Shown here in pieces: positions 1 through 7,248 of a stretch of DNA of 11,113 bases. The position numbers and the translations under genes are program-made. The stretch is from Verrucomicrobiota bacterium (GTDB lineage: Bacteria; Verrucomicrobiota; Verrucomicrobiae; Chthoniobacterales; UBA10450). Numbering within the stretch: position 1 is the stretch's first letter; every line of letters begins with the position of its first letter. Location: positions 1,134-12,246 of the forward strand of contig QHOZ01000047.1 in the NCBI GenBank assembly GCA_003219495.1, in the 5' to 3' direction. The notes under the pieces were generated by a model that saw only the letters and a program-made list of their open reading frames with translations, searched no databases and was not told where the DNA came from.

Positions 1-606
1 AATCGACCAATCGAGTTTCCGGAACAACAACAGGAAACCCATGTTGACCGGATTCTCTTTTTCAATCGCACCCTGAACGAGACGCTCGTCGGCAGAAAAC
101 TGGTGATCGGCGAGATAAAATGCCGAAACGGATTCTGTCTCGGCGAGATTCGCGAGTTCATGAGCTCGCGGGAAAAAAAGAATGTCGGAATCAGTGTAGA
201 GCGCCGGTCCGTTTTCCGGCAGCGACATGATGAGAGCCAACTGCTTTCCGGTAAAATGTTGCGTGAGAAAGGTCTGCACTTTCTCCGGCAAGCCGTCCGG
301 CAATGGGAGAGGTTCGGTTCGAACGCGCACGCAATTGTCGATCTTTTCGAGCAACTCAATACTCTTGCGTGTGTGCGAACCGTCGGAAACAACGGTAAAT
401 CGCTTTGGGCGGCCGGCGTGGATCAAAAATGATCGAATTGAGGCGACTTGTTCGGGCAGCGTGTTTTCGCCCGAATACGCAAAAACCTCGAATGGCATTT
501 CACGCTCGACTTTAATTCGCTTCCGAACAATCACCGGCAGGGCTGCGCGATAGATTGAGCGCGTAATGCGTCCTTCGAGCCGCGCCGAATGATAAGGGAC
601 GTTCAT
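1..606 (-). CDS. Glycosyltransferase-like protein, N-terminal 202 residues (runs off the window)
   Basis: An uninterrupted reading frame runs from an ATG at 606 to base 1 on the minus strand with no stop, so the C-terminus lies outside the window. The ATG overlaps the stop of the flippase gene by 4 nt (ATGA), which suggests translational coupling. The translated N-terminus begins MNVPYHSARLEG. Residues 38-75 read like the first beta-alpha-beta unit of a nucleotide-sugar-dependent transferase, and residues 136-145 (ALYTDSDILF) carry a DSD motif at 139-141, typical of the metal- and nucleotide-binding DxD of GT-A enzymes. No signal peptide or membrane segment is visible, so it is probably cytosolic. 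Its place in the operon suggests it adds or trims sugars during repeat-unit synthesis. The exact glycosyltransferase family and donor sugar cannot be told from the fragment. The frame and coupling are seen; the enzymatic role is inferred from the DxD context and neighbours. Confidence 0.75.
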   Translation of the reverse strand, partial: MNVPYHSARLEGRITRSIYRAALPVIVRKRIKVEREMPFEVFAYSGENTLPEQVASIRSFLIHAGRPKRFTVVSDGSHTRKSIELLEKIDNCVRVRTEPLPLPDGLPEKVQTFLTQHFTGKQLALIMSLPENGPALYTDSDILFFPRAHELANLAETESVSAFYLADHQFSADERLVQGAIEKENPVNMGFLLLFRKLDWSI

Positions 607-1922
607 GCGGTCGCCGGAACGAAATTGCGGAAGCCGCGGTAAGTGAGCACGAGATTGAGCAGCAAACTGGGCACTGCGGAGATCAGATTGAACGTCAACA
701 CGCCCGCGACGCTGGAAAAATCAGTAAATGGAATAAGCGCGATCTGAGTGGCAAGCGTAAGCGGAATATAAAGCCACGATCCATTGATCCAGCTCTTGGA
801 CGCATTTAGTAGCCAAAGTGTTCCGGCAAGCGCGGTGATCACGGAAACGCCGACCATCAGAACAAGCTCGCGATGCAAATGCGCGTAACGATTGCCGAGA
901 ACGAAAAGAAGCTGTTCCGGGAAGAATCGAGCAGCCGCGAGCACGATTGCGCTGAAAAGAAGAACGCCGCCGGCGATGAGCAGGTAAAGATAACGCAATT
1001 TCGTTTTGCTCTGACAGCGCGCGAACGCGGGAACGAAAACGTTCGTGAGCATGTTCATGAGGACGGTAAAGATCATTGCCAAGCGGCCGAGCGCGCCGAC
1101 CTCGGCGACCGAGCTGGCCTGATGCGCGAAAAAGCTGATCAGAAAAACCGTGATTTGTCCCTGGAAGCAATAAAACAACGCATTCGCGGCGAGCTTTTTG
1201 ATTAAGCCGGTAATTTCCTGTCGATCTTGCGGATTATCATTCGCGTTAAGATCGACAGTTTTCGCGGCATAAGCACGCAGCAGAAAATACTGGAGAAGAA
1301 AAGTGGCGCTGCCGATCGCGACGGCGAGACCCGCGGTGGCAAAGATAAAGATCAGACCCGCGACGAGCAGGAGACGGACGATCGCGCAGGTGAAGTCGAT
1401 CTTTTGGATGCGCGTGATGTCGGAATGCAAACGTGGGACGACGCTGAAGATGTCGATGGAGAGTTGCATCGCGAAACCGACAAGGACGAAAGTGGTCAGC
1501 AACAGCGTGTAAAGCGGCGATGCGCCGTTCTTGGCGAGCATCGTGTATAAGATTGGCGTGACGATAAGAATCGAGACGAGCGCCAGTTTGCGACGAAGGC
1601 CGAGGGCAGTCTTTATCAGTTGACCGAAACGACGCCGATCTTGCCAAACGCGCCCGCCGATCGAAATCAATCCCGTACTAATCCCGATGTCAGCGAGCAA
1701 CATCAGCGTGGCCTGCATCGCGTTCGCGATCGTAAAGAACGCGTACTCGCGTTGCGGCAGCCAGCGGACGAGAAGAATCCCGCTTGAGAACGCGACGAGT
1801 TGGACGACCGCTTGAACCGCCGCGTAGTTGCCGATGCGGCGAGCGTGATCGAAGGCGCGTCTGAAAATCGGCGTCGAAGCTTCGTCCAAAACTGGCGTAG
1901 AGGCCGGGACGAAGAAACTCAT
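603..1922 (-). CDS. Wzx-like polysaccharide flippase (MATE/MOP superfamily membrane protein)
   Basis: Encodes about 439 residues from the ATG at 1922; a TTG two codons earlier (1928) is an alternative start. The protein is strongly hydrophobic and divides into roughly twelve alternating hydrophobic segments with short charged loops, the layout of O-antigen/exopolysaccharide flippases of the MOP superfamily, which are usually 400-500 residues. Such proteins move lipid-linked repeat units from the cytosolic to the periplasmic face of the inner membrane. There is no single catalytic motif to point to, so the call rests on topology, length and the operon. An 87-nt gap with no gene of its own separates it from the kinase/co-polymerase upstream, and its stop overlaps the next gene's start by 4 nt. 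No Shine-Dalgarno sequence is apparent. A flippase implies a Wzx/Wzy-type pathway; the matching Wzy polymerase is not in the window. A different MOP transporter is possible but less likely here. Confidence 0.82.
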   Translation of the reverse strand: MSFFVPASTPVLDEASTPIFRRAFDHARRIGNYAAVQAVVQLVAFSSGILLVRWLPQREYAFFTIANAMQATLMLLADIGISTGLISIGGRVWQDRRRFGQLIKTALGLRRKLALVSILIVTPILYTMLAKNGASPLYTLLLTTFVLVGFAMQLSIDIFSVVPRLHSDITRIQKIDFTCAIVRLLLVAGLIFIFATAGLAVAIGSATFLLQYFLLRAYAAKTVDLNANDNPQDRQEITGLIKKLAANALFYCFQGQITVFLISFFAHQASSVAEVGALGRLAMIFTVLMNMLTNVFVPAFARCQSKTKLRYLYLLIAGGVLLFSAIVLAAARFFPEQLLFVLGNRYAHLHRELVLMVGVSVITALAGTLWLLNASKSWINGSWLYIPLTLATQIALIPFTDFSSVAGVLTFNLISAVPSLLLNLVLTYRGFRNFVPATA

Positions 1923-2009
1923 TGGCAAGTCACGTGTGAAACAGTGCCATCAAAGAGCCAAGCGGCAATCTGCAACTGGTCGCGCGAGAACCAATCGACG
2001 ATGTCGATC

Positions 2010-4166
2010 TTAAATCTGCGTCTCGATCGGCCGTGGACGTTGGCGACGGACTGGCGGAGCAACTGGTTGCGCGTCGGTTTCGGGCACGCTCGGCGTCGAA
2101 TAGTACTCTGAGTATTGGTAGTAATAATACTCGGGCAAAGAAGTATCGACGAAGTTGAGGATGACGCCTGGAACATTGACCTGGCGACTGTAGAGCAGCT
2201 CCAGCGCCTTTTTGGTCAAGCGCGCGGATGTATAGGCTAATCTGACAACGAAAAGGGTCGCATCAATTTTTGGTGCGAGACTAGTCGTATCGTCCGCCGC
2301 CAGAACGGGCGAGCTGTCGATAATCACGTAATCGTAATGCTGGTAAATCTCGCGCAGAAGCACGTCGGTTGTTTCATGCAACAGACGTTCGCTCGGTTGG
2401 CCGAGCGTTTTGCCGCGCGGCAAAACGAACAATGTTTCGTAAGCGGTGGGAACGACGACTTCACGCCAGTTCACTTCGCCTTTCAATACTTCAGAGAAAC
2501 CAATCTTGGAATCGATTCCAAATGCCTCGCGAATCGCGCCGCGTCGAAGATCGCAATCGATCAACAATACTTTAGCGCCGGAGAGCGCCATCGTGATGGC
2601 GAGATTGGAGGAAACGGTGGATTTCCCTTCGCTCGGCACTGCGCTGGTGATCAAAAAGCTCTTCGGGCGCGGGCCCTCGTAAGGCATGAAGAAAATCGAA
2701 GAGCGAATGTTGCGATACGATTCGGCAAAAACATGGCGCTGGTCGTCCGGTTGAAGCAACTCGACGCGGCCTTTCGCTTTCTCTTTCGGAATTTGCCCGA
2801 GAACGTTTTCGGAGAAGTGATGTTGAAATTCGCTGAACGAAGCCATGCGATCATCGATGCGGTCGAGCAAGATAAGAATGCCCAAGCCGAGCAGCGCGCC
2901 GGCACCGAAGCCGATGAGCAAGCTCTTAATCAAGCCGGGGCGAACGGAGACCGGCGTGGTCGCCATTTCCATGATCGAGACCTGATCTTCGCCGCCGACG
3001 ACCTGCGAGACGTCTATCTCTTTAAGGTTATTCGTTAGGCGGTCGTAAAGTTGTTTGAGCCGATCGGATTTTCCCTTGATTCGGTTGAACTGAGCGAGGC
3101 GCTGGCTGAGGTCGAGCGCTTTTGCTTCCCATTCCTTAATGTTGCCCTGCAAATTCTCCATCTGCTTGCCGATCGATTCGCGACGGGTCTTTAATCTTTC
3201 GAGGGTGTCGGCGCGGAAAAGCTCGATGAGTTTGTCCTGTTTCGCGACCTCGTCATTGAGCTTCAGAATTTTGGGGTGGTTCGGACGAAGATCCTTCGCC
3301 AACGTGTCGCGCTCGGCCTTCAACATTTGCGCCTGCTGCTTCGCCTTTAGATAATCCGCCTCCGGCCCAACATCCGCGAAAGGCAATCCCTGATTGTCGC
3401 TGGCTTGCCCGGAAGAGCTGTCGAGCTTGGTTTGGGCGCGGTCGAGATTTTGATCGAGATCGAGCAGGTTAAGCAGGGCGTATTCAGTTTTGAGCTGCGC
3501 GTACTGCTGATTCAGCTTAACGAGGTAGGCCGCGGCGCTGGTGCTGTCTTCCTGAATGAAACCGATGTTGTTTTGCTTCTGGAACTCGAGCATTTCGTCT
3601 TCGCTGTTACGCAAATCCTTTTCGACCTGAATCAGCTGCTCGGTAATGCCGGTGGTGATTTCATGTCCGCGGTCCTCACGCATCCCGCGTTTGAAATCGA
3701 GATACTTCTGCATGGCGGCATTGAGATAAGCCTGAGTGTACTCGGGCGAGCTGCCGACGGCGGAAAGATCGAAAATGGATGTGCGCGGCTTTTGCATCAC
3801 GAAAATCTCGACCGGCACGGGTTGCAGCTCGGGATGCGATGAGCGGACGAGCGCTTCGGCGCTGTGCTTCACTTCCGCGCTCTGCATCAACTGAATTTGC
3901 GTCCCGTAGAAATTGACGGCGTCCTCACTGTAAACGGCGCCTTGCGCAATATTTAATTTGCCGGCCAGCATCATTTTGCTGGTGGACTGATACTGTGGCG
4001 GCGTTTGATAAATGAGAAACGCCTCGACGAACAAGCCGAGGCAGATTGTCAGAACCGGGATCCACCACCTGCGCAAGAGAAGCGATTTGTAACGGTGCAG
4101 GCGCGTAATGAACGCGGCGGACCAGGAAGTGGAAAGGTTTTGAAGGCGAGTTGCGGCGACTTGCAT
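2010..4166 (-). CDS. Polysaccharide co-polymerase fused to BY-type tyrosine autokinase (Wzz/Wzc-like)
   Basis: A 718-residue inner-membrane protein that controls chain length in Wzx/Wzy-dependent polysaccharide export. A Wzz-type N-terminal part has a first membrane helix at about 34-54, a long periplasmic region rich in coiled coil (about 170-385) and a second membrane helix at about 411-433 preceded by the proline-containing TPVSVRPG. The cytosolic kinase follows, with Walker A at 508-517 (SAVPSEGKST, Lys515), Walker A' at 533-541 (VLLIDCDLR) and Walker B at 614-620 (VIIDSSP). A tyrosine cluster at 680-689 holds seven tyrosines, the expected autophosphorylation site. Unusually, a further 29 residues rich in proline and arginine follow the cluster. 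The ATG lies 2 nt after the stop of the OPX gene, so the two are surely cotranscribed. No Shine-Dalgarno sequence is seen, which fits coupling. In the family, cycles of tyrosine phosphorylation regulate oligomer assembly and polymer length. Domain calls come from motifs and are strong. Confidence 0.93.
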   Translation of the reverse strand: MQVAATRLQNLSTSWSAAFITRLHRYKSLLLRRWWIPVLTICLGLFVEAFLIYQTPPQYQSTSKMMLAGKLNIAQGAVYSEDAVNFYGTQIQLMQSAEVKHSAEALVRSSHPELQPVPVEIFVMQKPRTSIFDLSAVGSSPEYTQAYLNAAMQKYLDFKRGMREDRGHEITTGITEQLIQVEKDLRNSEDEMLEFQKQNNIGFIQEDSTSAAAYLVKLNQQYAQLKTEYALLNLLDLDQNLDRAQTKLDSSSGQASDNQGLPFADVGPEADYLKAKQQAQMLKAERDTLAKDLRPNHPKILKLNDEVAKQDKLIELFRADTLERLKTRRESIGKQMENLQGNIKEWEAKALDLSQRLAQFNRIKGKSDRLKQLYDRLTNNLKEIDVSQVVGGEDQVSIMEMATTPVSVRPGLIKSLLIGFGAGALLGLGILILLDRIDDRMASFSEFQHHFSENVLGQIPKEKAKGRVELLQPDDQRHVFAESYRNIRSSIFFMPYEGPRPKSFLITSAVPSEGKSTVSSNLAITMALSGAKVLLIDCDLRRGAIREAFGIDSKIGFSEVLKGEVNWREVVVPTAYETLFVLPRGKTLGQPSERLLHETTDVLLREIYQHYDYVIIDSSPVLAADDTTSLAPKIDATLFVVRLAYTSARLTKKALELLYSRQVNVPGVILNFVDTSLPEYYYYQYSEYYSTPSVPETDAQPVAPPVRRQRPRPIETQI

Positions 4167-4168
4167 GA

Positions 4169-4855
4169 TTACATGTTGATCAAGCGCTGCGGCACATAGA
4201 TCTGATCATCCGGCGAAAGCTGCATGTCTTCGTCCGTTTTTCCTTCCTCGATCACACGCTTAAGATCGACCGTGGATTCCTGACCCGTTTTGCGAGTGAG
4301 TTTCACTTTGCGTTTGTTTGCGAAATCGCCAAAACCTCCGGCTCGAATAATTGCCTTACTCACGGTGTAACTTTCATCGGGAGGAATTTCCTGCGGACCT
4401 TGTTGCTTCACTGCTCCGTAAACGTAAATCCTGCCCTTTGATTTTTCACTAACCCGGTCGACCGCGAGAATGACTGTGGCATGATAATAATACTCTTTTT
4501 CGAGCAACGATTTGATCGTGTAAGCAAGTTCCTTGCACGACTTCCCGCGCGCTGGAACAAGGCCGACGTAAGGGACTTCCAATTCTCCGTTGTCATTAAC
4601 GCGCAAACGCTGCGATTCGTTGTCGCGATCTTCGACTACGCGAAAGCTGACAGAATCGTTCGAGCCAAGCTTCTTTTTATCGTCGAGAACCGACATCGAG
4701 TTTGTCCGCATGACAGTCGCGGTGGCGGTAGATGGAAGATCCGGCGATGCGGGCTTCGGCGTGGAGGGCGGCGGACTCGCCGGGTCCTCGGCAAACGCCA
4801 AGCGTACAGACAAGACGCAAATAGCTGCAAAAGATGCAGGCAGACTGACTCTCAT
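4169..4855 (-). CDS. Short outer-membrane polysaccharide export protein (Wza-like, OPX family)
   Basis: A 228-residue exported protein. I chose the ATG at 4855 over the TTG at 4867 because a G-run lies 5 nt upstream of the ATG and the signal peptide then begins directly with MRVSLPAS. The signal peptide spans about 1-22, with likely cleavage after AFA. There is no lipobox cysteine, unlike the E. coli Wza lipoprotein. A proline-rich linker (23-45) is followed by the polysaccharide export domain (about 62-135, with GELEVPYVGLV at 90-100) and one SLBB-like domain (about 141-228, GRIYVYGAVKQQG then ITRAGGF-like IIRAGGFGDF at 169-178). E. coli Wza is about 380 residues with additional SLBB-like domains and a C-terminal amphipathic helix that forms the outer-membrane pore; both are missing here. 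The protein probably forms a periplasmic ring that needs another pore, and the beta-barrel gene 39 nt upstream is the obvious partner. The co-polymerase gene starts 2 nt downstream. Confidence 0.88.
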   Translation of the reverse strand: MRVSLPASFAAICVLSVRLAFAEDPASPPPSTPKPASPDLPSTATATVMRTNSMSVLDDKKKLGSNDSVSFRVVEDRDNESQRLRVNDNGELEVPYVGLVPARGKSCKELAYTIKSLLEKEYYYHATVILAVDRVSEKSKGRIYVYGAVKQQGPQEIPPDESYTVSKAIIRAGGFGDFANKRKVKLTRKTGQESTVDLKRVIEEGKTDEDMQLSPDDQIYVPQRLINM

Positions 4856-4859
4856 GTTG

Positions 4860-4866
4860 ACCCCCA
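4860..4866 (-). promoter_or_regulatory. G-rich ribosome binding site that favours the ATG start of the OPX gene
   Basis: On the minus strand a run of five G residues (plus-strand CCCCC at 4861-4865) sits 5 nt before the ATG at 4855. It can pair with the anti-Shine-Dalgarno CCUCC with one G-U wobble. It would lie inside the coding region if the TTG at 4867 were the start, so it supports the ATG. Most other genes in this window have no recognisable ribosome binding site. Confidence 0.4.
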
Positions 4867-4894
4867 ATTTACCCCGTTTGTGTTTTTTAGAAAC

Positions 4895-6265
4895 TTAGAA
4901 ACTATATGTGCCGTCCAGCGATATGCGATTCTGGTTGTAATCACGCAGGTACACGTTGGAATCTTTGCTCGTGCCCTGATAGCGGAGTCCAAGGGTGACG
5001 TGGGGTGTCAGTTGATACCCAAGGGTGATAGCTCCGCCAATACGCTGAAAGTGTTCGCCCTCTCGTTGGCCACTGAGGACGGTGAAAAGTGTTGCGTTTA
5101 ATGGTCCACCGGATTCCTCTGCGTCTTCGAAGAAGAATTCGGTGGAGAGCAGCACGTTGCGGATCAGATTCCAGGTCAACGTGTGCCGAACGTAATTTAA
5201 AGTGATGTAGTTCGACTGAATCCCGAGCTGATTCTCATGACCGGCGCTCAGGGTTTGGCTGAGTTGCGCATTAATGCGGTGCGCGATCAATCCATTCACA
5301 TAGTAATCTTCCAAGTGTGCATGGTCCGGAGTGGGAAGAACCAACAGCCCCAAAAACGTCGGAACCGGGAATAGGACGAAATTATTATCGAAATCCATCC
5401 ATTGATATCCGCCCGCGGCGCGCACTTTGAGATTGCTCGTCAGTGCTATCTCGACAAATCCGCCAACGCTGTATTCCTCGTTGTTATTGAGCACACCGTT
5501 GAAATTGTCGTTATTGTCATAACGCGTGAACACGGCATTGCCTTCCGCGCCGACGGTGATCGTCGGGTTCACGATGAACGCGCCCGAGCCGTAAACGATT
5601 TCCGAACTGTGATTGATGTAATCGAAGTCGTCGTTCGTTGCGATGTAGTTGTAGTGATCGTAACCGACTTGAAGCAGAACTTTGTTCAGATCCCATAACG
5701 CCGATAGACCGGCGGTGTTCTCAAACCGGCCGTAGTCCGAAACGTTGCTCAATGCGCCGACCTGAATCGGATCCTGCTGCAATTGGAAGCGATCGTGGAG
5801 GTTGATTCGGAAATCGCCGACGAAAATGTCGAAAGCCAACTGTGACTTTGGCGCAATCAGGACGCTGTCGGTATTGGCGTCCGAATGATCGAGGTAGAAG
5901 GAGTAACCGATGCCAAGATCAAAACGCAGCGTGTTCAGCTGCGTAACCGGCCAGATCATATCGAGCGTGAGGCTCGGCGTGATGATGAAATCATCCTCTT
6001 CGTTTACTTCAGCGTAATTAATATTGTCGTTGTACTCGGCACCAACGGTCGCTCCGACGCGGACCCGCATCGGACCGAGCAAAAGATTGTAAGGAATTCG
6101 GGAGACATCTTCTTGTCGCGCCTCGGAAGCTTCCTGACCTGCCAAGGAGGGACGAATTGCATCTTGCGCGTAAACCCCCGCGGCCGCGAGGATCGACATC
6201 AGAAACGACAACGCAACTGATTTACAAAAGTGATCACGAGATGGAGAAACAAAACGACGAATCAT
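4895..6265 (-). CDS. Outer-membrane beta-barrel protein of the polysaccharide export operon
   Basis: About 456 residues from the ATG at 6265; a TTG at 6271 is an alternative that adds two residues. An N-terminal signal peptide with a basic start (MIRRF) and hydrophobic core ends near GVYAQDA. The remainder alternates hydrophobic and polar residues in short strands separated by Asn/Asp-rich turns (NDNINYAEVNEEDDF, DNNDNFNGVLNNNEE) and ends in ...DGTYSF, a C-terminal phenylalanine typical of the beta-signal read by the BAM complex. This is the pattern of a beta-barrel of perhaps 16-18 strands, of the kind annotated as putative beta-barrel porin. It is the first gene of the minus-strand export operon and lies 39 nt before the OPX gene. 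By analogy to the EpsX/EpsY and VpsM/VpsN pairs, it may supply the outer-membrane channel for the polymer. The barrel is well supported; the polymer-channel role is inferred. Confidence 0.83.
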   Translation of the reverse strand: MIRRFVSPSRDHFCKSVALSFLMSILAAAGVYAQDAIRPSLAGQEASEARQEDVSRIPYNLLLGPMRVRVGATVGAEYNDNINYAEVNEEDDFIITPSLTLDMIWPVTQLNTLRFDLGIGYSFYLDHSDANTDSVLIAPKSQLAFDIFVGDFRINLHDRFQLQQDPIQVGALSNVSDYGRFENTAGLSALWDLNKVLLQVGYDHYNYIATNDDFDYINHSSEIVYGSGAFIVNPTITVGAEGNAVFTRYDNNDNFNGVLNNNEEYSVGGFVEIALTSNLKVRAAGGYQWMDFDNNFVLFPVPTFLGLLVLPTPDHAHLEDYYVNGLIAHRINAQLSQTLSAGHENQLGIQSNYITLNYVRHTLTWNLIRNVLLSTEFFFEDAEESGGPLNATLFTVLSGQREGEHFQRIGGAITLGYQLTPHVTLGLRYQGTSKDSNVYLRDYNQNRISLDGTYSF

Positions 6266-6547
6266 AGGCAAATGATCAGGTTAAGGTGTTAAGCAGTTGT
6301 GGTACCATCAAAATTCTCAACCGAGTTCGCCCTTTCACTGAATTGCGTCACCGGCCCGAGACATAGTTCCTTATCTCAATTTGGGGCACTGTTTTACGGG
6401 AAAGCCCCCTCCCTAGGCAAGCGAAATCGCAGAAACCCGTCGGCTGAGCCCAAAAGGCACCTTTCGCTGACTAATAGAGAGTCGTCCTAGCGCCGACACC
6501 CAAAACACCCGGCTCTAGTTGGCCCAATCTAAGCTGTTAAAGGCAAC
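6266..6547. other. Divergent intergenic region between the export operon and the secreted orphan gene
   Basis: This 282-nt stretch must hold the promoters of both the minus-strand export operon and the plus-strand gene at 6548. I found no convincing -35/-10 pair on either strand. The section near the barrel gene (about 6266-6330) is AT-richer. The middle and right sections are GC-rich and contain several inverted repeats, the densest between 6390 and 6497 (described separately). A further arm pair, GAGA at 6359-6362 with TCTC at 6373-6376, could form a hairpin in RNA of either strand. A 63-codon open frame on the plus strand at 6299-6490 has no coding character. Confidence 0.6.
6390..6497 (+). 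ncRNA. Candidate structured leader RNA or riboswitch-like element (unassigned)
   Basis: Several short complementary arms are nested here. ACGGG (6396-6400) pairs with CCCGT (6436-6440) and encloses GCC/GGC (6404-6406 with 6416-6418) and GCG-AAAT-CGC (6421-6430), which gives a three-way junction. A second unit pairs GTCGGC (6439-6444) with GCTGAC (6466-6471), with one G-U pair, around GCC-CAAAA-GGC (6448-6458). Bases 6439-6440 are claimed by both stems, so the two folds compete at that point. A third hairpin pairs GTCG (6481-6484) with CGAC (6494-6497). The element ends about 50 nt before the gene at 6548, a normal place for a cis-regulatory leader. It has a faint likeness to the core of the class I cyclic-di-GMP riboswitch (GGCAA, a GAAA loop, then CGCAGAAACC) but lacks the other invariant blocks, so no family is assigned. 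GC-rich DNA can produce such pairings by chance. Confidence 0.22.
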
Positions 6548-7195
6548 ATGGATCGCGGCTGGGAAGCAATTAACCCTCTTGCCGTCAAGCTCTTCGGCGT
6601 TGCCTTGAGTCTGCCGGTGATCGCTTTTGTCGCCGGGCAATATTCGTGCAGTGCCGCCATGGACGAACAAAAATCTCCGCAAATCGAATATATCGCGCCC
6701 AACGGACAATTAGCCGCCCTTAGCGCGACGACGGCCCCTGAGAAATCGAAGTCGAGCGCCGCGTTTATTGATCATAACACGATCAGTTGCGCGCTACATG
6801 AAGGCGAAACCACTTTTATCATTGAACTCCCGAAAGATTCCTCCTCGGATCGTTTCACGTTCCTGAATGAGAACGCGGCGGCTTGTGGTGAACTGCGCAT
6901 CGCCGTTTCAGACGCAGCGTTGCCGGCCGACAGTCCGAAATGGACCGAAGTGGATGGAATCGTTCCATTCGCGCACAAACGTCTTTTTAAATTGTCGATC
7001 TTGGGCGTGGAGACAAAATTCGTTAGGCTTTCTTTCAAAGTCGAGGGCCACGCGCAAAAATCCGCCGCGATTTCAGATCCGTTTCGCAGCTCGTTTCTCG
7101 CCGCCGGAATTGATTCGAGATTTCCCGGACTGCATCGCGATTTCGATCTGCACCTCATCACGTCGGTCGGCGCGCTTTGGACAAAATCCAAGTAG
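6548..7195 (+). CDS. Small secreted or membrane-anchored protein with discoidin-like beta-sandwich, function unknown
   Basis: 215 residues, starting at an ATG with a weak AAAGG 4 nt upstream. A hydrophobic segment at about 12-32 follows MDRGWEAINP and could be a signal peptide or N-terminal anchor. The cysteine at 34 is not in a proper lipobox. A low-complexity linker (40-70) leads to a region at about 72-167 with the strand pattern of galactose-binding/F5-F8 type C folds: ETTFIIELPK, then DRFTFLNENA, ELRIAVSD, a Trp at 132, and a closing KFVRLSFKVEG. The last 45 residues have no recognisable feature. It is transcribed away from the export operon across the shared intergenic region. A surface or periplasmic role, perhaps binding the exported glycan, is inferred from the fold impression and position only. 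I do not recognise an assigned family. The codon pattern and length support a real gene. Confidence 0.7.
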   Translation: MDRGWEAINPLAVKLFGVALSLPVIAFVAGQYSCSAAMDEQKSPQIEYIAPNGQLAALSATTAPEKSKSSAAFIDHNTISCALHEGETTFIIELPKDSSSDRFTFLNENAAACGELRIAVSDAALPADSPKWTEVDGIVPFAHKRLFKLSILGVETKFVRLSFKVEGHAQKSAAISDPFRSSFLAAGIDSRFPGLHRDFDLHLITSVGALWTKSK

Positions 7196-7224
7196 CTAAT
7201 GTCTCGCGCGGGAGCGCTTCAAAA

Positions 7225-7248
7225 ATGTTCCGCGAACATGCGCGAACA
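7225..7248. promoter_or_regulatory. Operator-like inverted repeat with overlapping direct repeat upstream of the hybrid kinase
   Basis: ATGTTC (7225-7230) and GAACAT (7234-7239) form a perfect inverted repeat around CGC. The right half is repeated: CGCGAACA occurs at 7231-7238 and again at 7241-7248, exactly 10 bp (one helical turn) apart. The whole lies between A-tracts, in non-coding sequence about 60-80 bp before the kinase start. This is what a dimeric transcription factor site looks like. The half-sites TGTTC/GAACA equal those I recall for the Verrucomicrobia LexA motif, which has a 4-nt spacer; here the spacer is 3 nt. The RNA could also form a hairpin, but on the plus strand it is followed by A residues rather than T residues, so it is not a terminator of the upstream gene. 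Confidence 0.4.

Noticed and set aside
2337..3038. A 233-codon open frame on the plus strand opposite the co-polymerase/kinase
   Set aside because: It is fully antisense to the region coding the kinase Walker motifs and second membrane helix, and is rich in Arg/Asn/Ala without any fold signature.
4481..5101. A 206-codon open frame on the plus strand opposite the OPX and barrel genes
   Set aside because: It spans two well-supported opposite-strand genes and their junction and has no independent coding evidence.
6299..6490. A 63-codon plus-strand open frame in the divergent intergenic region
   Set aside because: No ribosome binding site, no recognisable signal or domain, and it overlaps the inverted repeats; more likely non-coding.
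6385..6500. Formal call of a class I cyclic-di-GMP riboswitch
   Set aside because: Only short scraps of the core resemble the consensus; the invariant second half and the tetraloop-receptor arm are not visible, so it is kept only as a hypothesis.
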